Position numbers and translations under genes: made by a program
Assembly: GCF_001678905.1 (NCBI RefSeq)
Contig: NZ_CP012117.1
Span: forward strand, 1,550,001-1,614,000
Length of the DNA: 64,000 bases
Direction of reading: 5' to 3'
From: Dermabacter vaginalis
GTDB taxonomy: Bacteria > Actinomycetota > Actinomycetes > Actinomycetales > Dermabacteraceae
The notes under the pieces: generated by a model
Database searches by the model: none
What the model saw: only the letters and a program-made list of their open reading frames with translations
Told to the model about the DNA's origin: nothing
Part shown: positions 18,324 through 26,145 of the stretch, in pieces
How the letters are laid out: each line of letters opens with the position of its first letter
How positions within the stretch are numbered: the stretch's first letter is position 1

Positions 18324-18507
18324 GATGGACGTGCTCGGCTTGCCACACGGAGTCGTCTACGCCAACTTCGAGGCGATTCGCCTTGGAAGGCCTCGGAAGT
18401 GGCGACCATGGCGGAGCACTTCTGTATCCCCATCGCCTCGTTCTACGACGGCCTTGCGTCGCTATATATCAGTGAAGCCCCCGCTCGAGGAGCGAGGGCT
18501 TCTGTTG
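18324..18507 (+). pseudogene. Frameshifted remnant of an XRE-like regulator next to att 2
   Basis: Reading from ATG 18325 gives DVLGLPHGVVYANFEAI. After a shift near 18385 another frame gives WKASEVATMAEHFCIPIAS and FYDGLASLY. These match, in order, DVLGIGQNSVFMKL and WKAAEVALVAEYFGVPISI of the intact regulator at 22922. Both copies run straight into an att block with similar downstream codons (EAPA... then VRHQGLEP). It is the decayed end-gene of element A. Confidence 0.75.
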
Positions 18508-18551
18508 TGCGCCATCAGGGACTCGAACCCCGGACCCACCGATTAAGAGTC
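18476..18551 (-). other. Attachment site 2: tRNA-Lys(CTT) 3' fragment plus terminator
   Basis: The terminator hairpin (AGCCCCCGCTC ... GAGCGAGGGCT) and then tRNA-Lys 3' sequence at 18508-18551, including the CTT anticodon as TTAAGAG on the plus strand and the T arm. No 5' half follows. Junction between remnant elements A and B. Confidence 0.8.
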
Positions 18552-18762
18552 CCAAACCAGGCGACCTTATCGAGGTTGATTTCACCGGCGGCAGCGGATG
18601 ACCGCCTGAGTGACGCTACACCTTTGACGATATATATCTTGGGCAATATGGTGATGGCACGACGTGGACACTGCACTGCAGCATGGAAGTGTCCGAGTGG
18701 TACGCAAAACTCAGTCCCACAGACAAAGGGAACTTCTGCACGATTAGGTGACAATGGTGGTG

Positions 18763-19627
18763 TCAGGCTGCGAGGCTCACGGCCTGGTTCATGATGGTCT
18801 CGTATTCGATGGGGGCAGTCGGCCCAGTCGCGTTTGTCGGCGGCGCGGGTGGTACGTTCTCTCGATCCAGGTGCCGATTGCGATGCGGAGTTCTTCGCGG
18901 GTCCGCCACCGCTTGCGGTCCGGAACGTTTTTCTGCAGGAGTGCGAAGAAGGAGTCCATCGCTGCGTTGTCGCCGGCCGCACCAACTTTGCCCATCCACC
19001 CGATGAGGTGGTGGCGGTTCAGGGCGTGCACGAAGCTTCGCGCTCGGAACTGGAATCCTCGGTCCGCGTGCACGATGCACCCAGCAGCATCGGAACGGCG
19101 CGATACCGCGTTGTTCAGGGCGTTCACCGCGAGACGGGCCTTCATCCGGCCGCTGATCGAGTAGCCCACGATCCTCCCGAAGAACTCGTCTTTGATCGCG
19201 CACAGGTAGAGCTTGCCCTCGTCGGTCCAGTGCTCGGTGATGTCGGTCAGCCAGAGCTCGTTGACGTCACCTGCGGTGAAGTCCCGCTGGACGAGATCGT
19301 CGTGCACGCTCGGGCCTGGGCGTTTCCTGTTCTTACCGCGCTTCTTCCCGAACACGGGCCACCACTGGTTATCTCGGCAGATCCGCCACGCGGTTTTCTC
19401 GCACATCACTTCGCCCGCGGCGCGGGCCTCCCCTCCCCTACTAGGAATCTGGATCCGAACTCGGGATCGTCCCGGTGGGCGTCGAACAGAGCGTTTGCCC
19501 GGTAGGCCTCGGTCAGCTCGGAGGCGGTGACCTGCCGGTTTCGCCAGCGGTAGTAGGGCTGGCGGGAGAGGTTCAGGACCCGCAAGGACACCGCGACGGG
19601 GATCCCGTCAGCGGCGAGCTCGCTCAC
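18763..19627 (-). pseudogene. IS3-family OrfB transposase (DDE integrase domain), two frameshifts
   Basis: Pieces in order: helix-rich N-terminus with SRQPYYRWRNRQVTASEL; then, after a shift near 19430, CEKTAWRICRDNQWWPVFG and the rve domain with LWLTDITEHWTDEGK (first Asp), VHADRGFQFRAR (second Asp) and AAMDSFFALLQKNV (catalytic position, where D replaces the usual E of the AxxESF block). A second shift near 18805 is needed to reach IEYETIMNQAVSLAA. With two frameshifts and an altered catalytic motif it is dead. Confidence 0.8.
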
Positions 19628-19932
19628 GAGCGGTTAGAACCATTTCCCGGCAAATTCGTCTGGGACAGGTAGGCGGCCGCTCGACGGAGGACCTCGTTCT
19701 CCTGCTCCAGCACCCGGTTGCGGCGACGGAGATCGCGCAGTTCCGTCGAGTCCTCACGGGTCCTCCCGGGGCGGTTGCCGTCATCGATATCGGCCTGGCG
19801 GATCCATTTATGGAGCGCCATCTCGTGGATTCCGAAGTCCTTCGCGATCTGCGCGAGCGTGACGCCGTCCTCACGGGACCGGGCCACCCGTACGACGTCA
19901 TCGCGGAACTCTCGAGGGTAGGGAGCGGGCAT
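19624..19932 (-). CDS. IS3-family OrfA (transposase DNA-binding subunit)
   Basis: 102 aa. A helix-turn-helix for terminal repeat binding (FRDDVVRVARSREDGVTLAQ, then IAKDFGIHEMALHKWIRQAD) is followed by a leucine-zipper-like helix (LRRRNRVLEQENEVLRRAAA). Overlaps OrfB by four bases. Intact itself, but its partner is broken, so the element cannot move on its own. Confidence 0.8.
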   Translation of the reverse strand: MPAPYPREFRDDVVRVARSREDGVTLAQIAKDFGIHEMALHKWIRQADIDDGNRPGRTREDSTELRDLRRRNRVLEQENEVLRRAAAYLSQTNLPGNGSNRS

Positions 19933-20105
19933 AGGGCACATCGTTCCAGGCCGCCCTGCGGGCAAGCCAGATCAGATGTCACCTTTCCGCGCAGCAGTCC
20001 CTCCTGATTGCTTTTCAAATCGCGCTTAAACTCCTGCGCCGAGGAAGAGCCTGGTGCATACGTTGTTGGGAGGTGCTCGTGCGTCGGCTACATCTGCCTG
20101 TTGAT

Positions 20106-20144
20106 GGGTGCGCTGCCGAATGTGATCGCATCGGCAGCGCACCC
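20106..20144. terminator. 14-bp perfect stem-loop between the IS and the following operon
   Basis: Arms GGGTGCGCTGCCGA and TCGGCAGCGCACCC around an 11-base loop, about 30 bases past the stop of the gene ending at 20176. No T run on the minus strand, so it may stabilise or end the transcript in another way. Confidence 0.55.
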
Positions 20145-20175
20145 GCCGCGGGGGCGTTTTCAGCCGCCCGAGGCC

Positions 20176-20436
20176 CTAGGAGTCGACCCGGTTGGGCTCT
20201 GCCGCAGTGCGCGTGCTGCGGTTCGGTCCGCGTTCTGCCTCTCGTGGCGGCGACGGCTGTGAGTGTGCACTGCGTGCCTTGAACACGAAGCCCCCGGTCG
20301 CGACAAGGACTGCGAGTGCCCCAATGCTGGACCAAATAGCATGCGTCTGTTGAGTGAAGGCATCACTTACTGCGATGGAACTCGATACGCCTAAGCATAT
20401 GCCGAATAGCGCACCGATTAACCGGTCTTTCATCAT
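20176..20436 (-). CDS. Small two-span membrane protein, possible immunity partner
   Basis: 86 aa from ATG 20436 (AGGA upstream). Two hydrophobic segments, LIGALFGICLGVSSSIAV and IWSSIGALAVLVATGGFVF, then a charged Pro/Arg-rich tail of about 35 residues. It follows the cysteine-rich fusion gene by 28 bases and is probably co-transcribed. Small membrane proteins at this position are often immunity or export helpers for peptide bacteriocins; here that is inference from context only. Confidence 0.6.
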   Translation of the reverse strand: MMKDRLIGALFGICLGVSSSIAVSDAFTQQTHAIWSSIGALAVLVATGGFVFKARSAHSQPSPPREAERGPNRSTRTAAEPNRVDS

Positions 20437-20464
20437 GGCGGTTCCTATCTCTCGGGCCGTCGTG

Positions 20465-21673
20465 TTAGGGAAGGCGCATGCACGGAACGCAGACATTGGG
20501 GGCGCCAAACTCTGAACAGCATGCTCGCAACGCGGGACCGCATGAAGCGAAGGCGCACGCTAGGCAGAGGGCGATACCGGCGCCGGTGGGAGATGAGGCG
20601 CATGGTGCCGCGCATGTAGCGCATCCTGCTGCTCGCTCCAGACACTGCATGACGTTCTTTGACTGGCAGGATCCACTCACCTGATAGTTCGTCTTCGCGC
20701 AACCGCCACAAGGATCTTTCTTTGATGCTCTCGCTGTGTGAGCATCGTACGTGGCAGCTAATTGGGCAGCTGGGATTGGCTTTTCCGCGCGACCATTGAC
20801 ACTTGCGGCTGAAAGGGAGAGAGCGTCGTTTTCCTGGTCATACCTATATATTTCGACGTCGACTCCGGTGGAGCCGTCTTCGGCGGTCTCTTTTGTATAA
20901 ACGAGGAACCGAGAGTCGGGAAGCTGGAGGGCTGCGACGGACCGGTGGGAGCCGTCGCTGAAGCTTGTCCGGGCGAACTCCGATTGCATTGCTTCGGGCG
21001 CATCGGGACGCTGCCCGGCCTCGGTGGCCTCCTTACCACGTAATCCCTTCTGAGCGATGGCTGTGCTCCGCGGGAGACTCGTTGCCAGGTCGAGGTCAAG
21101 TGCGGCGAGGGCAGCTCTTGTGTTGCTATCTTCCGAAAGCTCTTGCATCAGCTCGTCGATGCTGGGCTGGTCGAGACCACTAGTCTTGGACTTTAGCGGC
21201 TTCGGCTCGAGGGCATGCGCCACCCCTGAGCCAACCCGTGTATGGATGGTTGCAATGGTAGCGACGGCCGCGAGCCCGGCTGCGCTTTGAAGCGCGGCGC
21301 GCCTACTGAAGAACCGTCGCTCCGCATGAGGAGTAGTAAATGCTAGATGTTCATTATTGCGGTGAACTCCGATAATTCGGGCCAACAGAAGGGACGTAGT
21401 CGGGCCAAAGCGGCGGGCCATGAGAGCAACAAGCCGCGGGCCTAAGTATACCTTTGGGGTAGTACGATTGAACGTGATCGCCACGGGGATGTGTGGCGGG
21501 TTTGGGCCGAAGTGGTTGATGCGGATCTGTTCGACCTCTGGGTCGGAAAGAGGTCGTGCGAGGAGTTTGCCGTTGGTTTCCTGCTCCAGTGAGTGAGAGA
21601 TGGCGCTACATTCCCCGCACCCTGAATCAAAGGCGATGTAGGTTTTCGAATAGTCCAGGGAGTCCTGCGTCAT
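20465..21673 (-). CDS. Redox-like domain fused to a 14-cysteine tail; bacteriocin-precursor candidate
   Basis: 402 aa from ATG 21673, with AGGAG seven bases upstream. Part 1 (residues 1-120) resembles DCC/thioredoxin-like proteins, with YIAFDSGCGECSAIS giving a C-x2-C redox motif. Part 2 (about 120-155) is a twin-arginine-like stretch RRFFSRRAALQSAAGLAAVA leading into a hydrophobic segment. Part 3 (about 160-320) is soluble, with RFLVYTKETAEDG and VEIYRYDQENDAL. Part 4 (last 80 residues) holds 14 cysteines, including GCATCAAPC and LCLACAFASC. A Tat-like signal before a Cys-rich C-terminal peptide recalls the halocin-C8 type precursor. Cleavage and activity are not provable here. Alternatively it may be a metal-binding membrane protein. 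Confidence 0.65.
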   Translation of the reverse strand: MTQDSLDYSKTYIAFDSGCGECSAISHSLEQETNGKLLARPLSDPEVEQIRINHFGPNPPHIPVAITFNRTTPKVYLGPRLVALMARRFGPTTSLLLARIIGVHRNNEHLAFTTPHAERRFFSRRAALQSAAGLAAVATIATIHTRVGSGVAHALEPKPLKSKTSGLDQPSIDELMQELSEDSNTRAALAALDLDLATSLPRSTAIAQKGLRGKEATEAGQRPDAPEAMQSEFARTSFSDGSHRSVAALQLPDSRFLVYTKETAEDGSTGVDVEIYRYDQENDALSLSAASVNGRAEKPIPAAQLAATYDAHTARASKKDPCGGCAKTNYQVSGSCQSKNVMQCLERAAGCATCAAPCASSPTGAGIALCLACAFASCGPALRACCSEFGAPNVCVPCMRLP

Positions 21674-21712
21674 TACTGTACTCCTGTGGCTTTTTCGGAA
21701 GGCACCGGTTGG

Positions 21713-22591
21713 TCACCCCTGAGTCAAACTAGCAGCCGACTCTAGTGTGGTCAAGATCTCAAGTGAGCTTCCTCTGAACTCCGGGCCAGTTCTAAGGACC
21801 AAGCATGGGGAGTCGGTCAAACGTGTTGCTCTCGGAGATCGGTTTGGATTTCGTGAACAAACGAGGTGTGTAGTCGGGCGGCGATAGCCCTTTGTGGAGG
21901 CGCATACCGCCGAGGCTATTTCCCGACTAACCTGGCCGCGATGACGTCGTCCGTGTCGCCCTGAACCGTGAGCACGGCACCCACCTGAAGGACATCGCCG
22001 AGGACTTCGGCACCAGCTTCTCCTGCCTGACGAACTGGGTCCGCCAGGCCGAGGCCGAGGCCGGCAACAAGTCCGGCACCACGAAAGCCGAAGCCGAAGA
22101 ACTCCGCGCCGCATCCCCACGCCCCCAGATGCCCATGAGCACCACTGAAACGTGGCAACCGAGCCACCCGCGACACCACGAGCCCACGCATCCTGCATCA
22201 GCACATGGTCAAAACCGTCGCCGTCATCAGCACGCGACAGCTCCGAAAACCGTGTCACCGCCTCAACTCCAGGCCCCACCTGACGAGACCCAACCCCCAT
22301 CACGTCCTCAACCGCAGCCCGATCAAGATTCGTCGCGACACTCGTAATCACGTAACCGAGAGGGTTATCCATCGCCAGCAACCGCGCCGCGAAAACCCCT
22401 AAATCACCGCCACCGCAGCCAGCCACAACCAAGACCGCTTCGCTCACGCAGTCCCCACTGCATTCGAGCGTCGAAGACTTAGCTGAAAGCACTTCACCGA
22501 TGAGCTCCACGAACTCAGGACCTGCTTCGCCGTGCCAGCCGTCTTCGGCTAGCCCGCCCAAGATTCCCCGAAACCTCGCTTGGTCAGTCAT
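21713..22591 (-). pseudogene. Hypothetical gene with 3' part overwritten by an IS fragment
   Basis: The first 130-140 codons from ATG 22591 look real (RFRGILGGLAEDGWHGEAGP, then GYVITSVATNLDRAAVEDV and FDHVLMQDAWARG). From about 22170 down to 21936 the frame runs antisense through a transposase fragment and turns into Arg/Ser/Cys-rich nonsense. The last 30 codons (LVLRTGPEFRGSSLEI) may again be original. Five bases separate it from the upstream small gene, so they formed one operon. Family not recognised. Confidence 0.55.
21936..22131 (+). pseudogene. IS3-family OrfA fragment
   Basis: Plus-strand reading gives RDDVVRVALNREHGTHLKD, IAEDFGTSFSCLTNWVRQAE and a helix start AEAEELRAAS. It aligns with the OrfA at 19624-19932 but has neither start nor end. 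It lies antisense inside the reading frame 21713-22591, whose 3' part it has probably replaced. Confidence 0.7.
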
Positions 22592-22595
22592 CGCG

Positions 22596-22835
22596 CTACC
22601 GCCTACTGCGCCGAGCCCTCGTCGGACTCACGCGCTTGCTCGGCAGCTTCACCCCATCGGCGAAGCATTTGGCCGCGAACGTTAATTTTTCGTCAGTCGC
22701 GGCTCGTAAGGACAATGCGACTTCGTCCCAGGTCGCAGGCCGAACGGAACGCCTTTGGTCCATTGCCCAGTCATAAAGTCCGGGGTAGCCCTTTTGTGTG
22801 AGCAGGATGTCTGCAATTCGAGCACTAGTAGTCAT
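22596..22835 (-). CDS. Small hypothetical, possibly regulatory protein
   Basis: 79 aa: SARIADILLTQKGYPGLYDW, then RPATWDEVALSLRAATDEK and a basic end (SPTRARRSRR). The middle resembles the compact helical proteins that precede small phage-type regulators, but no clear helix-turn-helix is present and the end looks truncated. Divergent from the XRE gene at 22922; its start codon lies inside the palindrome 22826-22853. No Shine-Dalgarno visible. Confidence 0.5.
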   Translation of the reverse strand: MTTSARIADILLTQKGYPGLYDWAMDQRRSVRPATWDEVALSLRAATDEKLTFAAKCFADGVKLPSKRVSPTRARRSRR

Positions 22836-22853
22836 AAGGACAGCGGACTACTA
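22826..22853. promoter_or_regulatory. Candidate operator palindrome between divergent genes
   Basis: Perfect 8-base arms TAGTAGTC and GACTACTA with a 12-base spacer. It overlaps the start of the minus-strand gene at 22835 and lies about 70 bases before the XRE regulator, a natural place for that protein to act. Confidence 0.5.
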
Positions 22854-22921
22854 TTTTTAGTAATCTCGCACCATCTTAAATACAAATTGGTAACGATGCA
22901 GTTAGCGCCCACCCTGAGGGT

Positions 22922-23338
22922 ATGTTGACACTGAATCAGGTAGGAATCATAAAGCAAACGGTAGACGAACGAATTTCTGCGGCCACTCGCGCACTGGTAG
23001 CACTCCACGGCATGAGGAACGCCGACCTAGCAGATGTGCTTGGCATCGGGCAGAACTCTGTGTTTATGAAGTTGCGCGGCGACTCACCTTGGAAGGCGGC
23101 TGAGGTGGCACTGGTGGCGGAATACTTCGGTGTGCCGATCTCTATCATTTTCGATGGGATGGCTGCCGTTAACAATGAAGAAGCCCCCGCTCTTCCGAGC
23201 GGGGGCTTCCGTGTCGTGCGCCATCAGGGACTCGAACCCCGGACCCACTGGTTAAGAGTGTGTGGGCGCGTGTTGCTCATCCTTGCTGCGTTCCCTGTGG
23301 CCTTGGTGGTGTTGTGTGTGTTTGCGGGGCGCGACTGA
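22922..23338 (+). CDS. XRE-type regulator at the end of element B; C-terminus runs through the att site
   Basis: 138 codons from ATG 22922. Residues 20-85 form a helix-turn-helix domain (ATRALVALHGMRNADLADVL, GIGQNSVFMKL, EVALVAEYFGVPI). After about residue 90 the codons are the terminator hairpin and tRNA-Lys fragment of att 3 (GGFRVVRHQGLEPRTHW) and then sequence of element C, including an accidental hydrophobic stretch. The natural protein probably had a different end before this junction formed. A decayed relative stands in the same place before att 2. Likely a repressor or excision regulator of the integrated element (inference). Confidence 0.7.
   Translation: MLTLNQVGIIKQTVDERISAATRALVALHGMRNADLADVLGIGQNSVFMKLRGDSPWKAAEVALVAEYFGVPISIIFDGMAAVNNEEAPALPSGGFRVVRHQGLEPRTHWLRVCGRVLLILAAFPVALVVLCVFAGRD
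23190..23259 (-). other. Attachment site 3: tRNA-Lys(CTT) 3' fragment plus terminator (left end of the conjugative element)
   Basis: Hairpin AGCCCCCGCTC/GAGCGGGGGCT followed by tRNA-Lys 3' sequence 23217-23259. The tRNA 5' half is absent. The recombinase gene at 24639 begins 1.4 kb away, as expected for an att-proximal integrase. Confidence 0.8.
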
Positions 23339-23486
23339 GGGGTAGCAAGGTTCCGCAGCGTTGCGGGCTGGCATCGTGTGGGTGAGGGGCGGTCTCCTTT
23401 TGCGCATGGGTCTTGTGCGGGCGGCGTATAGATTTGTTGAATAGGCGCAGGATCAAGCATACGACTCATCGAAGTGAATCGCGGAC

Positions 23487-23502
23487 TGTACAGCGTTGTA
23501 CA
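23487..23502. promoter_or_regulatory. TGTACA-N4-TGTACA dyad upstream of the toxin-like pair
   Basis: Two self-complementary TGTACA hexamers four bases apart, 49 bases before the start at 23551; the second overlaps a -10-like TACATT. Candidate operator. The rest of 23260-23550 shows no gene. Confidence 0.4.
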
Positions 23503-23550
23503 TTAGGCGTGAACGGATCGAGCACAGTACGCGGGATGGGAGGTTTAGTG

Positions 23551-23877
23551 ATGAGCACTGAGCGGGTGTTCTATCGAGATGTGAAACCGTATGCGGTTCC
23601 AGTAAAACTTGAGGAGCTTCATGGACCGCATGACGGCTGTGTTGACCTTCCTATTTCCGTCCGTTGGCTCTCAGATCGTTTCGGTGTGAACATTGAGGAT
23701 CGTGTTGAGCGGCGCATGGCGTACTCAGCGCTGTTGGCTGAGGGCACGATGCAGGACATTAGTGGTCTGGTAAACCGTGACAGGTTGTGTGAGTCGTGGG
23801 GAGAGTTGCGGCTTGACCAACGTGTGAGGGACATGTGGGAGGAACGGTTCAGTGAACTCGCGGCAGGAGCGCTTTAG
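23551..23877 (+). CDS. Hypothetical partner of the AbiEii-type nucleotidyltransferase, candidate antitoxin
   Basis: 108 aa from ATG 23551 (GGAGG upstream). Composition is balanced: an N-terminal beta-like part (VFYRDVKPYAVPVKLEEL), then helices (ISVRWLSDRFGVNIEDRVER, MAYSALLAEGTMQDISGLVN) and an acidic end. No DNA-binding motif is obvious. Its 3' end overlaps the nucleotidyltransferase gene by 26 bases, which argues for a coupled pair as in toxin-antitoxin units. Antitoxin role is inferred from position alone. Confidence 0.6.
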   Translation: MSTERVFYRDVKPYAVPVKLEELHGPHDGCVDLPISVRWLSDRFGVNIEDRVERRMAYSALLAEGTMQDISGLVNRDRLCESWGELRLDQRVRDMWEERFSELAAGAL

Positions 23878-24607
23878 TCACGCTCTCCAGTTCGAGGTTG
23901 CCCACACGTGCTTGGAAGCTATCGGTCGTACGGGTGGTTTTGCCCTTGCTGGGTCGGGAGCTATTCGTGAACATGAGCTGATTTCGCGTCCGACGGAGGA
24001 CGTGGACTTGTTTACGACTCACGAATTTCGTCCCGAGTTTCAGAACTCTATTGACCGCGCGCGGGTGGGCCTTGAAGCGCGCGGCTTCACGGTGGAGGTT
24101 ATTCAGCGTCTTGAAGAGTTTTGTCGGCTTCGTGTTGAAGCTGACAACGGACAAGAAACCCTGGTCGATATGGCGATGGACTGGCGTGAAAACCCGCCGA
24201 CGGTGCTCGATGTTGGCCAGGTGCTTGCGTTAGACGATGCGGTGCGCAGTAAGGTGCTCGCACTGTACTCGCGTGGTGAGGCGCGTGACTTCTTGGATGT
24301 CGCCGCCGTGGTCGAACACGGATGGCAGGGTGCGAGGCTGCTTGAACTGGCAGAGGCAGGCGACCCGGGATTCGATAGGAACCACTTTGCGCACCGACTG
24401 CGGGAGGTTGCATTCGTGGATCTTCGGGAAGTTGAGGCGTACGAAGTGACACGTGAAGAGCTTGAGGCAATACAGCGGCGCTTGGTTGGCTGGGCAGATG
24501 CGATTACTCAAGGAAACAAAAGTACAACCCGAAACCTCGTACCTCCTCAACCGTGGGACGAGCCTGGAGTGTTCCCAGGTAACGGGGGAATTGGACCGTC
24601 TTTCTGA
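23852..24607 (+). CDS. AbiEii/AbiGii-type nucleotidyltransferase, candidate toxin
   Basis: 251 aa, start GTG 23852 with GAGGAACGG before it. The nucleotidyltransferase signature is present: ALAGSGAIREHEL followed by PTEDVDLF, giving the two metal-binding Asp residues of the GS...DxD fold. Later blocks LDDAVRSKVLALYSRGEARD and FLDVAAVVEH are typical of the AbiEii family, whose members inactivate tRNA or other targets in abortive phage defence or stabilise mobile elements. The C-terminal 40 residues are a Pro/Gly-rich tail. Sits between att 3 and the integrase as a likely maintenance module. Confidence 0.8.
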   Translation: MNSRQERFSHALQFEVAHTCLEAIGRTGGFALAGSGAIREHELISRPTEDVDLFTTHEFRPEFQNSIDRARVGLEARGFTVEVIQRLEEFCRLRVEADNGQETLVDMAMDWRENPPTVLDVGQVLALDDAVRSKVLALYSRGEARDFLDVAAVVEHGWQGARLLELAEAGDPGFDRNHFAHRLREVAFVDLREVEAYEVTREELEAIQRRLVGWADAITQGNKSTTRNLVPPQPWDEPGVFPGNGGIGPSF

Positions 24608-24638
24608 GGGGAGACGAACGCTTTGCCGGGTAGCGTCG

Positions 24639-25487
24639 GTGGGGCGGGCAGGGGCGGTAACGAGCGTAGGTGAGTATTTGCCGTTATGGGTAGATCATTT
24701 GCGGGCGGGGAATCGGTCAGAGGGGACCGTAAAACTACGGGTGTACCACGTCGAGTGTTTCGAGCAATGGTGTGCGAAAACGGGTGGTCAGGGACTAAGT
24801 AGCGAGGGCATCGCGGCGTACTTGGGGGCACATGGCTGGTCGGCTGCCACACGGCGTAGTGTCCGGACATCATTGGGGTTGTGGTGTGCGTTCTTGGAGG
24901 CGCAGGGGGTGCTGGAGGTTAATCCGGTGGCGAAGTTGCCGTCTGTGATCGTGGAGCGGCGGTTGCCGCGTCCATGCCCGGATGAGGTGATTGTCAGGGC
25001 GGTGGTGGAGGCGGAGCCTCGTGTGCGATGCATGGTGATGTTAGCGGCTGAGGCGGGTTTAAGGCGCATGGAGATTGCTGTGGTGCAGCGTGACGACTTT
25101 ATGAAGGATTTGTTTGGGTGGTCATTGCACGTGCATGGCAAGGGGCGCAAGAGTCGGGTTGTTCCGCTTACGGAGTCGGTGATGTCTGCGGTGTCGCGTC
25201 AATGGCTGGATGTTCCGGCGTTTTGCCCGTGGTTGTTTCCTTCGTCGCGAGGTGGGCATTTGCAGCCCATTCGGGTCGGTGAGTTGGTGAATGAGGCGTT
25301 GCCGGGGGCGTGGACTACTCATACGTTGCGTCATAGGTTCGCTACCCGCGCGTATCAGGGTTCGAAGGACTTGTTAATGGTGCAGAAGTTGTTGGGGCAT
25401 GAAAAGCCGGAGACGACGGCTATGTACGTGGGCATGGATACGTCGGAGTCGCGGGCCGTCGTGGAGCTGGCACGGTTGAAGCTTTAG
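24639..25487 (+). CDS. Tyrosine recombinase/integrase of the conjugative element
   Basis: About 282 aa. Catalytic residues are all visible: Arg in EAGLRRMEI, Lys in HGKGRKSRV, HTLRHRF (H-x2-R), His in LLGHEKPETT, and the nucleophile Tyr in AMYVGM. The N-terminal part holds a SAM-like core-binding domain (GTVKLRVYHVECFEQWCAKT). Start is uncertain: the frame is open upstream to 24453 inside the previous gene; TTG 24591, GTG 24639 and TTG 24681 are all possible. It should cut and join at the tRNA-Lys att sites. No separate excisionase was identified unless the XRE-like protein plays that part. Confidence 0.93.
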   Translation: MGRAGAVTSVGEYLPLWVDHLRAGNRSEGTVKLRVYHVECFEQWCAKTGGQGLSSEGIAAYLGAHGWSAATRRSVRTSLGLWCAFLEAQGVLEVNPVAKLPSVIVERRLPRPCPDEVIVRAVVEAEPRVRCMVMLAAEAGLRRMEIAVVQRDDFMKDLFGWSLHVHGKGRKSRVVPLTESVMSAVSRQWLDVPAFCPWLFPSSRGGHLQPIRVGELVNEALPGAWTTHTLRHRFATRAYQGSKDLLMVQKLLGHEKPETTAMYVGMDTSESRAVVELARLKL

Positions 25488-25560
25488 AACTTTTACAGGG
25501 CTTCGGTGCGGGACTCGGTGAGGGGGTGATGACGTTTATGTTTCCCGTTCAGAGGTGCTT

Positions 25561-26145
25561 GTGAAGATCACGATTGCGAATACTAAGGGTGGCGTTGCTA
25601 AGACGACTTCCGCCATGATGTTGGCGACAGTGCTGTCGGATGCCGGTATGTCAGTCGAGGTGTGGGACGCCGATCCACAAGGGTCGGCCACACGGTGGGC
25701 AATGGTTGCTGAAGAAAACCGGGAGCCTCTGAATTTTGAGGTGCTCGCGGTGAATCAAGTGTCGGCGGCGCGGCCCGTGCCGCGCCGCATCGACATGGTG
25801 CTGGTGGATACCTCTCCTAATGCGGCGAATATTTCGCAAGCTGCTGTGGAGACGAGTGACCTCACGGTGATTCCGACGGGCGCTTCGCCGGATGATCTGG
25901 CACGCACGGTGAAGACTCTCGAGGTAGTGCAAAACATTGGCTGCCAGGCGCGTGTGTTGTTGACGCAGGCGGAGCCTCATACGGTGCCGTTTCGTGACGC
26001 GGTGCAGCGGTTGCGGGAGGTTGGTGCGCCTTTACTTGAGGAGGTAGCGGTAAAGGCTGTGCGTATCCGCGATGAGGCGGTGAGAAGACCTCGACGAACG
26101 TTCGGGTACGACGCGATTGCGCGTGAGTTGGGGCTGTTGGCATGA
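25561..26145 (+). CDS. parA: ParA-family partition ATPase
   Basis: About 194 aa. Deviant Walker A motif KGGVAKTT (residues 8-15), ADPQGSATRW (A' motif), and VLVDTSPNA (Walker B) define a short ParA/Soj-type ATPase. Start GTG 25561 has AGAGG five bases upstream; GTG 25555 is an alternative. It is followed by a small ribbon-helix-helix-like gene overlapping by four bases, the usual partner in short partition modules. For an integrated element this would help retention of the excised circle. Confidence 0.92.
   Translation: MKITIANTKGGVAKTTSAMMLATVLSDAGMSVEVWDADPQGSATRWAMVAEENREPLNFEVLAVNQVSAARPVPRRIDMVLVDTSPNAANISQAAVETSDLTVIPTGASPDDLARTVKTLEVVQNIGCQARVLLTQAEPHTVPFRDAVQRLREVGAPLLEEVAVKAVRIRDEAVRRPRRTFGYDAIARELGLLA

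Larger units (their letters stand above)
18746..19984 (-). mobile_element. Degenerate IS3-family insertion sequence
   Basis: 1,239 bp bounded by an 8-base inverted repeat AGGTGACA (18746-18753 and, inverted, 19977-19984). It holds an OrfA and a broken OrfB on the minus strand. I see no clear target duplication. It differs from the two intact copies at 56 and 58 kb. Confidence 0.75.

Noticed and set aside
19406-19440. Programmed frameshift in the IS3 element at 19 kb
   Set aside because: IS3 programmed shifts occur between OrfA and OrfB; this one is inside OrfB, and a second shift lies near 18805, so it is decay.
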